DNA of 64,000 nucleotides, from contig NZ_LODI01000013.1 of NCBI RefSeq assembly GCF_001468485.1, positions 99,852 to 163,851 of the forward strand, written 5' to 3'. A program made the translations under genes and the position numbers. The notes beneath the pieces were generated by a model. It had not been told where the DNA came from. It was given only the letters and a program-made list of their open reading frames with translations, and ran no database searches. The stretch's first letter is position 1. Every line of letters starts with the position of its first letter. The DNA is from Pseudoalteromonas sp. H71. Its GTDB lineage: Bacteria; Pseudomonadota; Gammaproteobacteria; Enterobacterales; Alteromonadaceae. Below are positions 7,250 through 15,952 of the stretch, in pieces.

Positions 7250-10024
7250 TTAATGTTCTACTTCTATCCAATCTTTTTCATCTACCCAGTTTTGTGCGCC
7301 ATCTTTTACTGAACGAATCGGCACAATGTAGTCACAACTTATTTGTGGCTTAACCGAGGCAAATATAGGCACAAAGCCAAAGCTCAGTGCGGTTTCTATA
7401 ATTGCTTTTTGGTTTTGCGGGTCAATGTCGGCCGCTTCATCAATATAAATAGGTATACGGTACAGGTTTTGTTCCTGATCGCTTAATAAGTAACGAATAA
7501 ACAACATGCCACACAATAACTTAATAGTAATACGTGTGCCATTTGAGCCGGCTGAGTCTATTTTTTCAAAGTGTTCGGTTTCGCCTGCGCGGTTTACCAC
7601 TTCAAAACGAATATCAAATAAATCAGTTAAGGTGAGGCCTGCTTTGTCTGAAGCAAGTTTTATTAAATGATCTTTTGCTTCGTTTACTGCGCTTTCGCTG
7701 TAAGGTTCTTGGCTTAGTAAATCAAGCGTGTCGCCTTGCTCAAACTGATGCGAGGTGCTGATAATGGTATCAATACTATCAACCAGCATTTTGCGAGGTA
7801 TTACGTTAATTTTAAACGCTTGCAGGTTTGAAATGCGGTGCTGGCTAATGCCTTTATTAAAGCTATTCATCTCGCGGCGAAGGCGATCTAAATCTTCCCG
7901 CAAGCCTTTAATTGTTGCTGCCACTTCGGTAAGCGCTACGCGTCCTTGGCGCTCAACGGCATCGCGTTCGTTATCAAGGTTGTGAAATGCGCTAATTAGT
8001 TTTTGGTACTTAGTAAATTCGTCGTTTTCGTTATCGAACTTAGTAATGCCTGCGTTATATACATGCAAATAGGTATTACGCACGTTTATGTCAAAATTGC
8101 GCAGCTCTTGGCAGTCTTTATTAAAGTGATGTACTAGGTCGCTTAAGTTATCAAAGTCGACTGTTATATCAATCATGTATGGGGTTACTTTACCGCTGTA
8201 TAAATCGAGAGTGTGATCAATTCGCTCGCTTTTAACTTGGCGTAGGCGCTCGGTTTGGCGATTAATTTGCTCTTGCTTTGATTTAATTAACGAGCGTCTG
8301 TCTGCAATTGAGCCACTATTTTTTTGAATGTCTTGCAGGTAGTCGTCGACTTGTTCGCGCTCTGCTAATAATTGCTCTTTTAGCATGGCTTGCGCTTCAA
8401 CCGACTGCTGCATTACCTCAAATTGCTCTAAGCGTTTTAGGGCGCTCTCTGCGCTCATTAGCTCATCGTAGAGTGCGTCTTTTTCTTTTTGTTTATCTGC
8501 AACATTAGCAGCCACTTCGCGCTGTTGTTTAAACTCTTTTAAGGCGTGTTCAAGTGCACTCAACTGCGCTGTTAATTGTTCTTTGTTTTCGCCGCTTTGC
8601 ATGTGTACTGGCGAGAGTTTTTTAAGTTTAATACTTGCACCTGGCAAAGTAAGCACACCGCCTTTAACGTTTTCACTTAATAGCGATAAAAAATCCCCAA
8701 AGGCGTCTTCATCGTCAATGGTTATATCGCCATTACTGGTGGTTGCAAACGAGAGAAGATCGGGGTTTAAAATGCGCGATATTTCTTCTACTTCTTTAAG
8801 TGATAGGTCTTCGCGCATACGGGTAAACAAATTAAACTCAAGGTTTTTAAGCTGCAGTTTTAAACTTTTGATTTGTTTTTGCGTTTCGCTAATGCGGTAA
8901 TCAAGGGTGTGCAGGCTTTGGCCTTGAGCGCTGGTTATAGAGTGCGAAAGCGACTCGTAATCGTGCTTAAGCTGGCCAAGGCTGGTTTTAAGGGTGGCTT
9001 TATTTACCAGTTCAAACTCGCTTTTAAGGGCGCTGTAATCTAAAAACCATTGCTCAATTTGAGTTTGTTTGCGTTCTATATCGCGCGATTGCTGTACGTA
9101 TAGGCTTTGCTTTTGTTCAAACTCGTGTTTTTCGTGTTCTATGTCTTCAAGTGCAACACCGAGTTCATTTAGTTGATCTTCTTGATAGGTATCAAAGTCT
9201 ATCAATGCTTGATCAATTTTAGGTGCGTAGGCTGCTAACTTACCTTTAAGTACGGTTTGATTTTCAAGCATTGATTCAAGCGCACTTATTGGCTCTTGCA
9301 TTGATTCAAGGGCTTTTAATTCGCGTTTAGCGCGGTTTACTTTATCAAACGAGCGACGCCATACTTCGTAAAAATCGACCTTAGAGTTAGACATATGGCG
9401 TTCAAACACACGCAGCATAAAGCGTTTAACATCGCTTGCGCCTAATTTGTGTAAGTTAAGAATACGCCTAAAAATTTCTTTATAAATAGCTGAGTCTTGC
9501 ACATTATTAAGCGGGATCATTTTTAAATTAATGTCGCCGTCAAAGGGTGTTGCGCCGCCGGTAAGTAGGGCGTTTAGCTCTTGTGCTTTTAGTTCTATAG
9601 GGTTGTAATTAAGCGACTTTAAATGATTAAACAGCTTGGTAAACTTAATTATAGTATTACCTTGTGTGTACTGCGCTAAATCAAGCTTACCCTGATAACA
9701 AAAGTACTGATGCGCGTAACCGGCTATTTTACCAAGGCCCGCTACACCAATAACTACCGAGCCATGAGGGAGGTTAGCTTCTAGTAAAATGTACGACTGA
9801 TCCGATGAAAAATAAAACTTACGGGTTTCATCTAAATCGTGCCCGTCCCATTCGGTAAGGCGTAAATCGTTGATAAGCGGAAATTGCAGGGCGTTAATAA
9901 CCGAGCTTTTACCGGTATTGTTTGGCGCACAAATAGAGCTGCTTTTATCAAGCGGGATCACACACTTTGCATAACCTGCGGTATTAAGTAGGGCGAGTTT
10001 ACTCAGTCCGTATAAGTTTTTCAT
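7250..10024 (-). CDS. mksB: MksB-type SMC ATPase of a condensin-like complex
   Basis: SMC-like ATPase of 924 residues. Walker A is APNNTGKS (residues 33-40), followed by a head domain, a long coiled coil of two helical arms with a central hinge-like region (roughly residues 240-730), then an atypical signature (SAGSNGT near 824) and Walker B (IPIYIDEAAD near 857-866). This size and layout fit MksB, the ATPase of the MksFEB complex that loops and compacts DNA. The gene is last in a tight operon and its ATG overlaps the stop of the upstream mksE by 4 bases. No topoisomerase-VI-like partner (MksG/JetD) follows. Alternatives are other SMC-like ATPases, but the neighbours make MksB most likely. 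Confidence 0.8.
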   Translation of the reverse strand: MKNLYGLSKLALLNTAGYAKCVIPLDKSSSICAPNNTGKSSVINALQFPLINDLRLTEWDGHDLDETRKFYFSSDQSYILLEANLPHGSVVIGVAGLGKIAGYAHQYFCYQGKLDLAQYTQGNTIIKFTKLFNHLKSLNYNPIELKAQELNALLTGGATPFDGDINLKMIPLNNVQDSAIYKEIFRRILNLHKLGASDVKRFMLRVFERHMSNSKVDFYEVWRRSFDKVNRAKRELKALESMQEPISALESMLENQTVLKGKLAAYAPKIDQALIDFDTYQEDQLNELGVALEDIEHEKHEFEQKQSLYVQQSRDIERKQTQIEQWFLDYSALKSEFELVNKATLKTSLGQLKHDYESLSHSITSAQGQSLHTLDYRISETQKQIKSLKLQLKNLEFNLFTRMREDLSLKEVEEISRILNPDLLSFATTSNGDITIDDEDAFGDFLSLLSENVKGGVLTLPGASIKLKKLSPVHMQSGENKEQLTAQLSALEHALKEFKQQREVAANVADKQKEKDALYDELMSAESALKRLEQFEVMQQSVEAQAMLKEQLLAEREQVDDYLQDIQKNSGSIADRRSLIKSKQEQINRQTERLRQVKSERIDHTLDLYSGKVTPYMIDITVDFDNLSDLVHHFNKDCQELRNFDINVRNTYLHVYNAGITKFDNENDEFTKYQKLISAFHNLDNERDAVERQGRVALTEVAATIKGLREDLDRLRREMNSFNKGISQHRISNLQAFKINVIPRKMLVDSIDTIISTSHQFEQGDTLDLLSQEPYSESAVNEAKDHLIKLASDKAGLTLTDLFDIRFEVVNRAGETEHFEKIDSAGSNGTRITIKLLCGMLFIRYLLSDQEQNLYRIPIYIDEAADIDPQNQKAIIETALSFGFVPIFASVKPQISCDYIVPIRSVKDGAQNWVDEKDWIEVEH

Positions 10025-10569
10025 TCCTCGTCCTCCGTAATGTAGGTTTCTTCGTTTACTTCCATTAATGCATCAATGTAGCGGTGAATTGGCGCTTGTA
10101 GCATAAAGCCGCCTTCTACTTCGCGGGCGAGGCCTAAACGTACCATGCGCAGGTAAACGTCTTTACGTAAATCTGAGCCCGAAAATATCTCCAGCTGATC
10201 AAACAAGTGCTTGTTAATTTGCACTAGTGTTTGCATCAGTTCTAAATCGTTTACTTCATCAAACAGGGCGCGCATTGGGTCTTTACCCGTGTTGGCGTAG
10301 TGTTCAATTAAAATGTAAATAGTAAGCGCAACAGCACGGGATATTTTCCCCATGTTTGGTGTACTTTCGTCGCTGGCAAAATAGTAAAAGCCACGGCTAT
10401 CGTGTTTTAGGTCATGACCTAATGCGGTAAATAGTGCGCTGTAAGATTCAATGTGTTGGTCAAGCTCTTGCCACATTACGTTGTCTTGTTCACAAATGTG
10501 GTAACCCGCCGTTAATTTTTTATTTATTGCTTGCAGGTGAGTTAGTTCGTCTAGGTTTATATGTGTCAT
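10021..10569 (-). CDS. mksE: MksE-type kite subunit of a condensin-like complex
   Basis: Protein of 182 residues, mostly helical and acidic, without signal peptide. Its length and its position between a kleisin-like gene and an SMC gene identify it as MksE, the winged-helix 'kite' subunit that binds the kleisin. Visible features include an early helical part (NLDELTHLQAINKKL), GHDLKHDSRGFYYFASDE, and a C-terminal winged-helix-like segment (DLRKDVYLRMVRLGLAREVEGGFMLQ). It begins 5 bases after the kleisin gene and its stop overlaps the mksB start. The assignment rests on both sequence pattern and context. Confidence 0.75.
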   Translation of the reverse strand: MTHINLDELTHLQAINKKLTAGYHICEQDNVMWQELDQHIESYSALFTALGHDLKHDSRGFYYFASDESTPNMGKISRAVALTIYILIEHYANTGKDPMRALFDEVNDLELMQTLVQINKHLFDQLEIFSGSDLRKDVYLRMVRLGLAREVEGGFMLQAPIHRYIDALMEVNEETYITEDEE

Positions 10570-10574
10570 GGTAA

Positions 10575-11861
10575 TTACTTATCTGCCTTAGTATTAGGCT
10601 GAACGGCTAAATCTGGTGCCTGAGAATTAAATGGATAAAGTGAAAAGTGCTGTCCGGCAATTTTAACACGCGCTTTTTCATCGCTTTGGCTAATGTTAAT
10701 GTCGTTATCGCTGATTAGTTTTTGATATAAAAATAGCATTTCGTCGGCGTCTAGCTCGGGATAGCTTTCATCTAAAAATTGCAGCAATGGCTGAGGCTTT
10801 TTACGTTTTTTGTTAAAGCGTTTTGCAAAGCTTGTTTTTACATCGTTGTAGTCAGGTATGTTAGGCGTTATAAAAGCCGGTACGTCTTGTTGCTCTGGGA
10901 GCTGGTATTCTTCGTGTTCAAATTCCACCAAGCTTGCCATATAGGCAACTATGTGGCGCTGCTGGCCAAGCGAATAGCGCTGAGAGTCGCTCACAAAATT
11001 TGGCTGTACAGCACTTAGCATATTGTCTACGCCATTTTTACGTACAAGGCCGAGCACTTTTGCTGCCTGGCGAGTAACTAAATTATTACGGCGCAGCTCT
11101 TCGCGCAGTGGCATGAGCATATCGGCGCTTTTACGTAAGCTTTCACGCCCTATTAGGTGCATTTCGAGTATGCGAGTTCGTAATTGCTCTAGCATGCGTT
11201 TGTCGGTATATGCTTTACCTGAGCGCTCAATGTATTCTATTTGCTTACTAATTTGCTGCTCTATTATTGTAAAGCAGGCATGAAAATCGCCCCTAATATC
11301 GACCATTTCAAGCATTGGCTCTATGTATTCGTCAAAGGCTTCTATTACTGCCTTGTAGCGTTTTTGCAGCGATTGCACGCCATGGTCAGATTTAGCGTGC
11401 TCTACTATATTTAATATGGCGTTTTCGTTGTGTGAAAAAAGCTTCATTATTTTACGTACCCGATCATCCATAATGCGGCTGTAGCGGCGTAAATCGTCAA
11501 AGTCTTCAACGTTTCCTGCGTTATCTAATTTATTACCTAAGCGGGCTAAATCATCAACTAATACGCTAATTTCTTGTGCTAAACCTAAGTGCTCTTCTTG
11601 CAGTAAAAAAGTTGCAAAGTCAGCAATGGCACGGTTAATTTCAAGCTGCGACGATTTAGCGAGTGGAATTAAAATATCTTGATTGAGCAAGCGATTGGTT
11701 TCTTTGTATATGCGCTCGTTTGACCACGTGGGCTGTTTTTGTTTTATGGCATTTTGCACGTCTTTTAGGCTAAAGTCGGCCATTTTAAAACGTTTAAATA
11801 ATAACTCTAAAACCCCCCAATGTTCGCTAAGGGTATTTAGTCGCTTTTTAGCTGGGATCAT
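10575..11861 (-). CDS. mksF: MksF-type kleisin subunit of a condensin-like complex
   Basis: Protein of 428 residues, first gene of the operon. The N-terminus is winged-helix-like (AKKRLNTLSEHWGVLELLFKRF, then FSLKDVQNAI), the middle is a long helical region (residues about 90-260, rich in Glu, Arg and Leu), and the C-terminus is a second small domain that would contact the SMC head (LLQFLDESYPELDADEMLFLYQKL). This fits MksF/MukF-like kleisins, which bridge two ATPase heads. It is transcribed divergently from nhaD across 219 bases with no evident operator. The product and its partners likely act in chromosome organisation or exclusion of plasmids. Confidence 0.75.
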   Translation of the reverse strand: MIPAKKRLNTLSEHWGVLELLFKRFKMADFSLKDVQNAIKQKQPTWSNERIYKETNRLLNQDILIPLAKSSQLEINRAIADFATFLLQEEHLGLAQEISVLVDDLARLGNKLDNAGNVEDFDDLRRYSRIMDDRVRKIMKLFSHNENAILNIVEHAKSDHGVQSLQKRYKAVIEAFDEYIEPMLEMVDIRGDFHACFTIIEQQISKQIEYIERSGKAYTDKRMLEQLRTRILEMHLIGRESLRKSADMLMPLREELRRNNLVTRQAAKVLGLVRKNGVDNMLSAVQPNFVSDSQRYSLGQQRHIVAYMASLVEFEHEEYQLPEQQDVPAFITPNIPDYNDVKTSFAKRFNKKRKKPQPLLQFLDESYPELDADEMLFLYQKLISDNDINISQSDEKARVKIAGQHFSLYPFNSQAPDLAVQPNTKADK

Positions 11862-12080
11862 AAGGCGTTACAACATCCTAGTAATTTATTATTGAGAATT
11901 TAGAAGCGTCTCATTATTACGTATTCTAATTAATCTAGCCTGTATATAGTATTCGTTTTTAAGACTATTTAATAATAGTTTTTGCATAGCCGCAGTGCTA
12001 ACATTCGCGCCGAAAATAGGCACGTTGAGAGGGACTTTACGTGTGTTCTTTAAAACAATATCAAAGGTTATTTAATACCC

Positions 12081-13328
12081 ATGGTTTCCACGATTATTCT
12101 AACCCTGATAGCGATCGGATTCTTATTGATCGTTATAGAAGATATCATCCATGTAAATAAAGCTAAAACCACGCTTTTTTTTGGCACGCTTTGCTGGATC
12201 CTCCTGTTTATTTTCCCCCTGCATGGGCAAAGCCCAGAGCAAGTGCAAGAACTCCTTAACGAAAATATTTTAGAGATAGCATCGCTGTGGTTGTTTTTAA
12301 TGGCCGCCATGACCTTTGTTGCTTATTTAAACTCAAAAGGGTTTATCGAAAATATTGTGCACAGAGTGATGCCAACAAGTATTAGCGAACGCAAGCTGAT
12401 GTTCTTGGTTGGGGTATTTGCATTTTTGTTTTCGTCGGTTTCAGACAACGTAACAGCCACGTTAATATCGCTCGCGGTGGTTATGTCGTTAAAACTGCCG
12501 CCTAAAAAACTCATAAAATATGCCACGCTCATTGTATTTGGTGTTAACTCCGGCGGTGTATCGTTAATTACCGGTGACGTTACCACCTTAATGATATTTT
12601 TAGATGGAAAAGTAACCATTGCTAACTTATTACTGCTTATTGCACCTGCATTTATCAGTGTTATGTTGTTAGCGGCAATGTTAAGTATTGGCATGAAAGG
12701 GGAAGTGACCTTTTCTAAGTCAGGGAAAAAACGCATAGAAAAAACCGATATCACTATTGCAGTTATTTTTGTATCTACAGTTATCAGCATACTCGCGTTG
12801 AGTGTTATTTACAGTGTACCGCCTTTATTAACTTTCTTATGTGGTTTATCAATTATGTTTTTAGTGGCGCAATTTTTAATGCGCAAAAAAGACATAAACA
12901 AAAATATTATCGACTACGTACGCGACATAGAATACGACACCTTACTGTTTTTCGTTGGGGTTTTATTATTGGTAGGCGCATTAAAAGAGATAGGCATGCT
13001 AAGTAAGTTTACCGATCTATATACGGTTATGGCTCCACAGTACGCTAACTACTTAATGGGTATTTTATCGGCTGGGGTAGATAACGTGCCGCTTACCGCT
13101 GCTTTACTAAAAGCCAATATAGTAATGAGTCAGCAAGATTGGTTGTCGTTTACTTATGCAACCGGTGTTGGCGGGTCAATGCTTATTATTGGATCGGCTG
13201 CGGGTATTATTGCCATGAGTAAAGTAAAAGAGCTAACTTTTATGAGTTACTTACGTTTATCGCTGTATTTGTTAGTAAGTTATACCGTTGGCTACGCGGG
13301 CGCGTATTACATGGGCGGATTTGTTTAA
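12081..13328 (+). CDS. nhaD: Na+/H+ antiporter, NhaD type
   Basis: Inner-membrane transporter of 415 residues with about 11-12 hydrophobic segments. It carries landmarks of the NhaD family (ion-transporter superfamily): SSVSDNVTATLISLA around residue 115, GVNSGGVSLITGDVTTL around residue 150, and a matching second-half block SAGVDNVPLTAALL near 335. It exports sodium in exchange for protons, which suits a marine cell. The ATG is at the end of a short leader with an inverted CACGT/ACGTG repeat. A terminator follows at 13389. Family call is firm. Confidence 0.9.
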   Translation: MVSTIILTLIAIGFLLIVIEDIIHVNKAKTTLFFGTLCWILLFIFPLHGQSPEQVQELLNENILEIASLWLFLMAAMTFVAYLNSKGFIENIVHRVMPTSISERKLMFLVGVFAFLFSSVSDNVTATLISLAVVMSLKLPPKKLIKYATLIVFGVNSGGVSLITGDVTTLMIFLDGKVTIANLLLLIAPAFISVMLLAAMLSIGMKGEVTFSKSGKKRIEKTDITIAVIFVSTVISILALSVIYSVPPLLTFLCGLSIMFLVAQFLMRKKDINKNIIDYVRDIEYDTLLFFVGVLLLVGALKEIGMLSKFTDLYTVMAPQYANYLMGILSAGVDNVPLTAALLKANIVMSQQDWLSFTYATGVGGSMLIIGSAAGIIAMSKVKELTFMSYLRLSLYLLVSYTVGYAGAYYMGGFV

Positions 13329-13388
13329 GTTTTGCTTAAGTAACCGCATTAAAACGCTTGACAGCTAGACGGCTAAACGTTAACTTTC

Positions 13389-13413
13389 AAACCCCGCTTA
13401 AAAGTGGGGTTTT
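13389..13413 (+). terminator. Rho-independent terminator of nhaD
   Basis: AACCCCGCTT and AAGTGGGGTT pair with one wobble around a 2-base gap and are followed by TTGTTTT. It lies 60 bases beyond the nhaD stop and just before the lysine riboswitch. Confidence 0.8.
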
Positions 13414-13443
13414 GTTTTATTAGCCATTGGTTAATACAACATT

Positions 13444-13606
13444 CAGAAGAGGTGCGATACTTAGGTATTTAATGGTAGGTGACGAACGCCCATAACCATT
13501 AAAGAGGGAAGTACTCGCCGAGAAAACCAACGTTACGTCGATGTTGTTTTTCGGTTTATGGGGCTGAATCCTCAAAACTGTCACCAATCTAGGTGGAGAG
13601 CTTCTG
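13444..13606 (+). promoter_or_regulatory. Lysine riboswitch (L box) aptamer
   Basis: The leader of lysC carries the conserved L-box landmarks in order: CAGAAG of P1, AGGTGCG, AGAGGGAAGTACTCGCCGAG, GGGGCTGAATCCTC, ACTGTCACC and GGTGGAGAGCTTCTG, whose last bases close P1 (CAGAAG with CTTCTG). The spacing fits the five-helix lysine aptamer. High lysine should stabilise P1 and switch off lysC. Confidence 0.9.
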
Positions 13607-13655
13607 GCAGTGGATTTACCTTCAAGCATTCACTTGCCAAGTTCTTCTTGTTTTA
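13605..13655 (+). terminator. Expression platform of the lysine riboswitch
   Basis: TGGCAGTG and CACTTGCCA form a stem, followed by a U-rich stretch (AGTTCTTCTTGTTTT). Its left arm overlaps the 3' strand of aptamer helix P1 by a few bases. The geometry suits a regulated terminator, although a translational control is not excluded: a second small hairpin (GCGGT/ACCGC, 13658-13673) lies right before the ribosome site. Confidence 0.6.
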
Positions 13656-13686
13656 TCGCGGTTTGGATACCGCAAAAGGAGACTAA

Positions 13687-15066
13687 ATGACTACCCAATC
13701 AGTGCCGCAAACAGTATCGGGCGTTAAATCAGATTATATCGTTGCCAAGTTTGGTGGAACCAGTGTGGCTAATTTTGATGCGATGAATCGTTGTAGCGAA
13801 ATTATTGTTGCCGACAAAAGTGTTCGTATTGTTGCTGTGAGCGCCAGTGCCGGCGTGACTAACCACTTAGTTGCACTGTGTAAAAGTGATATTACTAGCG
13901 AACAACGCCAAGAAAATATTGACGGTGTACTTGCTATTCAACAAGCCATTTTAGATGAATTATCACTTGATGCCGATTTAGCCGTAGGCTTTAACGAAAC
14001 ATTAAAAGCATTTCAAGCACTCGCTCAGCAACAACTGACTACTGCACAACAACACGATGAACTGTTGAGCTTTGGTGAACGTTTATCGTCGTATTTATTT
14101 GCGCAAGTGCTGCGTTTAAAAGGCTTAAATGCCGATCGTTTTGATGTACGCCAAGTCCTTAAAACAGACAGCCAGTTTGGAAAAGCAACACCCAATGTAA
14201 GCGCAACAGCACAAGCTGCAAAAGAATATTTAATTCCTCTATTAGATGAACAAGTTATTGTAACGCAAGGTTTTGTTGGTAGTGACGAATTTGGTCAAAC
14301 AACAACCCTTGGCCGTGGTGGGTCTGACTACAGTGCCGCTTTACTTGCAGAGGCAATAAACGCTAAAAGTGTACATATTTGGACGGATGTAGTGGGGATT
14401 TTTAGCACCGACCCGCGTTTATGTGTAAAAGCGTCGCCTATTGCCCGTTTGAGCTTTGATGAAGCCGCTGAAATGGCTACCTTTGGGGCTAAGGTATTGC
14501 ACCCAGCGACCATTTTGCCAGCCAGTCGTAGTCATATTAATGTATTTGTTGGTTCAAGCCGCGAACCTGAACGCGGTGGTACGTGGATAGAGCGTGAAAA
14601 ATCGCAGCAACCAGGTATACGCGCTGTAACGCAACGTAAAAACCAAATTTTGCTCACACTTAAAAGCCCTGAAATGTTACTGGCTAGCGGCTTTTTAGCC
14701 CGTGTATTTACTATTTTAAGCGAGTTTAATATATCGGTTGATTTAGTAACCACCTCTGAGATCAGTGTGGCAATAACGCTTGATAACGCGCCTAACGCAT
14801 CACGCCCAGAGCTCGACCAAGCGTGTTTAGATAAGCTTGCTGAATTTTGCCATGTATCGGTTGAGAACAACTTAACGCTGGTGGCGCTTATTGGTTCAGA
14901 AATTCAACTTCGCCAACACGAAATGAACTTAATGCAGGTATTAAGCGACTTTAATATTCGATTAATTTGTCACGGTGCAAGTAAGCACAACTTGTGCTTT
15001 TTAGTTGAGCAAAGTGAATCTGATAACGTGGTACAGGCAATCCATAGCCGGTTATTAGAGGCTTAA
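13687..15066 (+). CDS. lysC: Lysine-sensitive aspartate kinase
   Basis: Aspartokinase of 459 residues that phosphorylates L-aspartate, the first step toward lysine, threonine and methionine. The N-terminal catalytic domain shows AKFGGTSV (residues 20-27), SFGERLSSYLFA, TLGRGGSDYSAALLA and VGIFSTDPR. Two C-terminal ACT domains follow (from about residue 320: ILLTLKSPEML and LTLVALIGSEI). The single-domain form without a dehydrogenase fusion and the lysine riboswitch just upstream point to the lysine-regulated isozyme (LysC, AKIII). The ATG is preceded by AAAAGGAG. Its end overlaps the convergent phosphopantetheinyl transferase gene by 4 bases. Confidence 0.93.
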   Translation: MTTQSVPQTVSGVKSDYIVAKFGGTSVANFDAMNRCSEIIVADKSVRIVAVSASAGVTNHLVALCKSDITSEQRQENIDGVLAIQQAILDELSLDADLAVGFNETLKAFQALAQQQLTTAQQHDELLSFGERLSSYLFAQVLRLKGLNADRFDVRQVLKTDSQFGKATPNVSATAQAAKEYLIPLLDEQVIVTQGFVGSDEFGQTTTLGRGGSDYSAALLAEAINAKSVHIWTDVVGIFSTDPRLCVKASPIARLSFDEAAEMATFGAKVLHPATILPASRSHINVFVGSSREPERGGTWIEREKSQQPGIRAVTQRKNQILLTLKSPEMLLASGFLARVFTILSEFNISVDLVTTSEISVAITLDNAPNASRPELDQACLDKLAEFCHVSVENNLTLVALIGSEIQLRQHEMNLMQVLSDFNIRLICHGASKHNLCFLVEQSESDNVVQAIHSRLLEA

Positions 15067-15812
15067 ATAGTAAGCAACTGATCGGTTAATAAAAAGCATC
15101 GCCAGTCGGTGCTTTTTTTATGCACTAAGGTTAAATCAAAAGCTTCTGTTTGCGTGCTAACAACTTGGCTGTTTGAAGCAAGGTTTGCTACCTCAAGTTC
15201 GGTAAACACATTGGGACTAAGTAATTTCGCAATAGGGCGGCTAGTTGCTTTAGCTAATGATTCTTTCAATGTCCATATTCTAAAAAAGGTGTTGGCCTGG
15301 CTTTGCGTATTAGGTTGCGACGTGATTAACGTCACTTCGTCTGAGTGGTAAAAATGTTTGGCTAGTTTTTCAAATGGGCGCGTTAGGCTTATTTTTTCAA
15401 GGTCGAAGCCAAAAGTGTTATTTTTTGAATTTAAAGCAACCCCAACAAAACCATGAGAATGCGATATGCACGTATTAATAACGCACTCGTTAATATGTAA
15501 CTCTAACTTAGCCGAAGTGTGGTTAAAGTTTGTAGTAATTGTGTTTAGCGCCACATTTGCAAATTCAGGGAAGGCGGTTTTCACAAGCATTTTTAAAAGT
15601 AAGCGGCTTGCTAAATATTCTTGTTTAGCTGTTGGGTTTTTACGGCGATTAATAACGCTTAATTCAAACTCGCTAAGTAAACGAGGTAAGTCGTAATCAG
15701 CTACATTAAGTGTATTGGCGTTAAATAACAAAACGGTATTTGCGCTTTGGGGTAAATTGGCAAAATTAGTTGGCGTTATAGTTAATGCGTTATTAAAAAA
15801 ATGTGCGGTCAT
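15063..15812 (-). CDS. 4'-phosphopantetheinyl transferase, Sfp/AcpT type
   Basis: Enzyme of 249 residues that attaches phosphopantetheine from CoA to a Ser of carrier proteins. Two signature regions are present: FGFDLEKI (Mg-binding Asp and Glu, GIDLE-like) and FFRIWTLKESLAKATSRPI (the WTxKES-like motif). An R-x-x-L-K-like segment (ASRLLLKMLV) precedes them. No polyketide or peptide synthetase gene lies in the window, so its client is elsewhere. It converges on lysC, overlapping by 4 bases, and its last 15 codons contain the lysC terminator. The start was taken as the first ATG. Confidence 0.85.
   Translation of the reverse strand: MTAHFFNNALTITPTNFANLPQSANTVLLFNANTLNVADYDLPRLLSEFELSVINRRKNPTAKQEYLASRLLLKMLVKTAFPEFANVALNTITTNFNHTSAKLELHINECVINTCISHSHGFVGVALNSKNNTFGFDLEKISLTRPFEKLAKHFYHSDEVTLITSQPNTQSQANTFFRIWTLKESLAKATSRPIAKLLSPNVFTELEVANLASNSQVVSTQTEAFDLTLVHKKSTDWRCFLLTDQLLTI
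15091..15119 (+). terminator. lysC terminator inside the 3' coding end of the convergent gene
   Basis: AAAAAGCATCG and CGGTGCTTTTT pair with one wobble around a 5-base loop, followed by more T. It starts 25 bases after the lysC stop and lies within the codons for KKSTDWRCFL of the minus-strand phosphopantetheinyl transferase. Confidence 0.75.
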
Positions 15813-15952
15813 ATAGGCCCATAAATAAGAAAGTCGTTGTTATTGTGAGCAATTAACGCGACTAATAAAGCCTGAATACAATTTTATTACTCAGCCGGCA
15901 TTAAATATGGTTTAATTCACAACAATCAAAATAATAACAGATTTGTAGATGT

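Noticed and set aside
7250..11861. Complete Wadjet anti-plasmid system
   Set aside because: No JetD/MksG-like nuclease is adjacent and no other defence genes lie nearby.
12021..12043. Inverted CACGT/ACGTG repeat before nhaD, considered as a sodium riboswitch
   Set aside because: Only a 5-bp stem is visible and none of the conserved features of known sodium-responsive motifs were seen.
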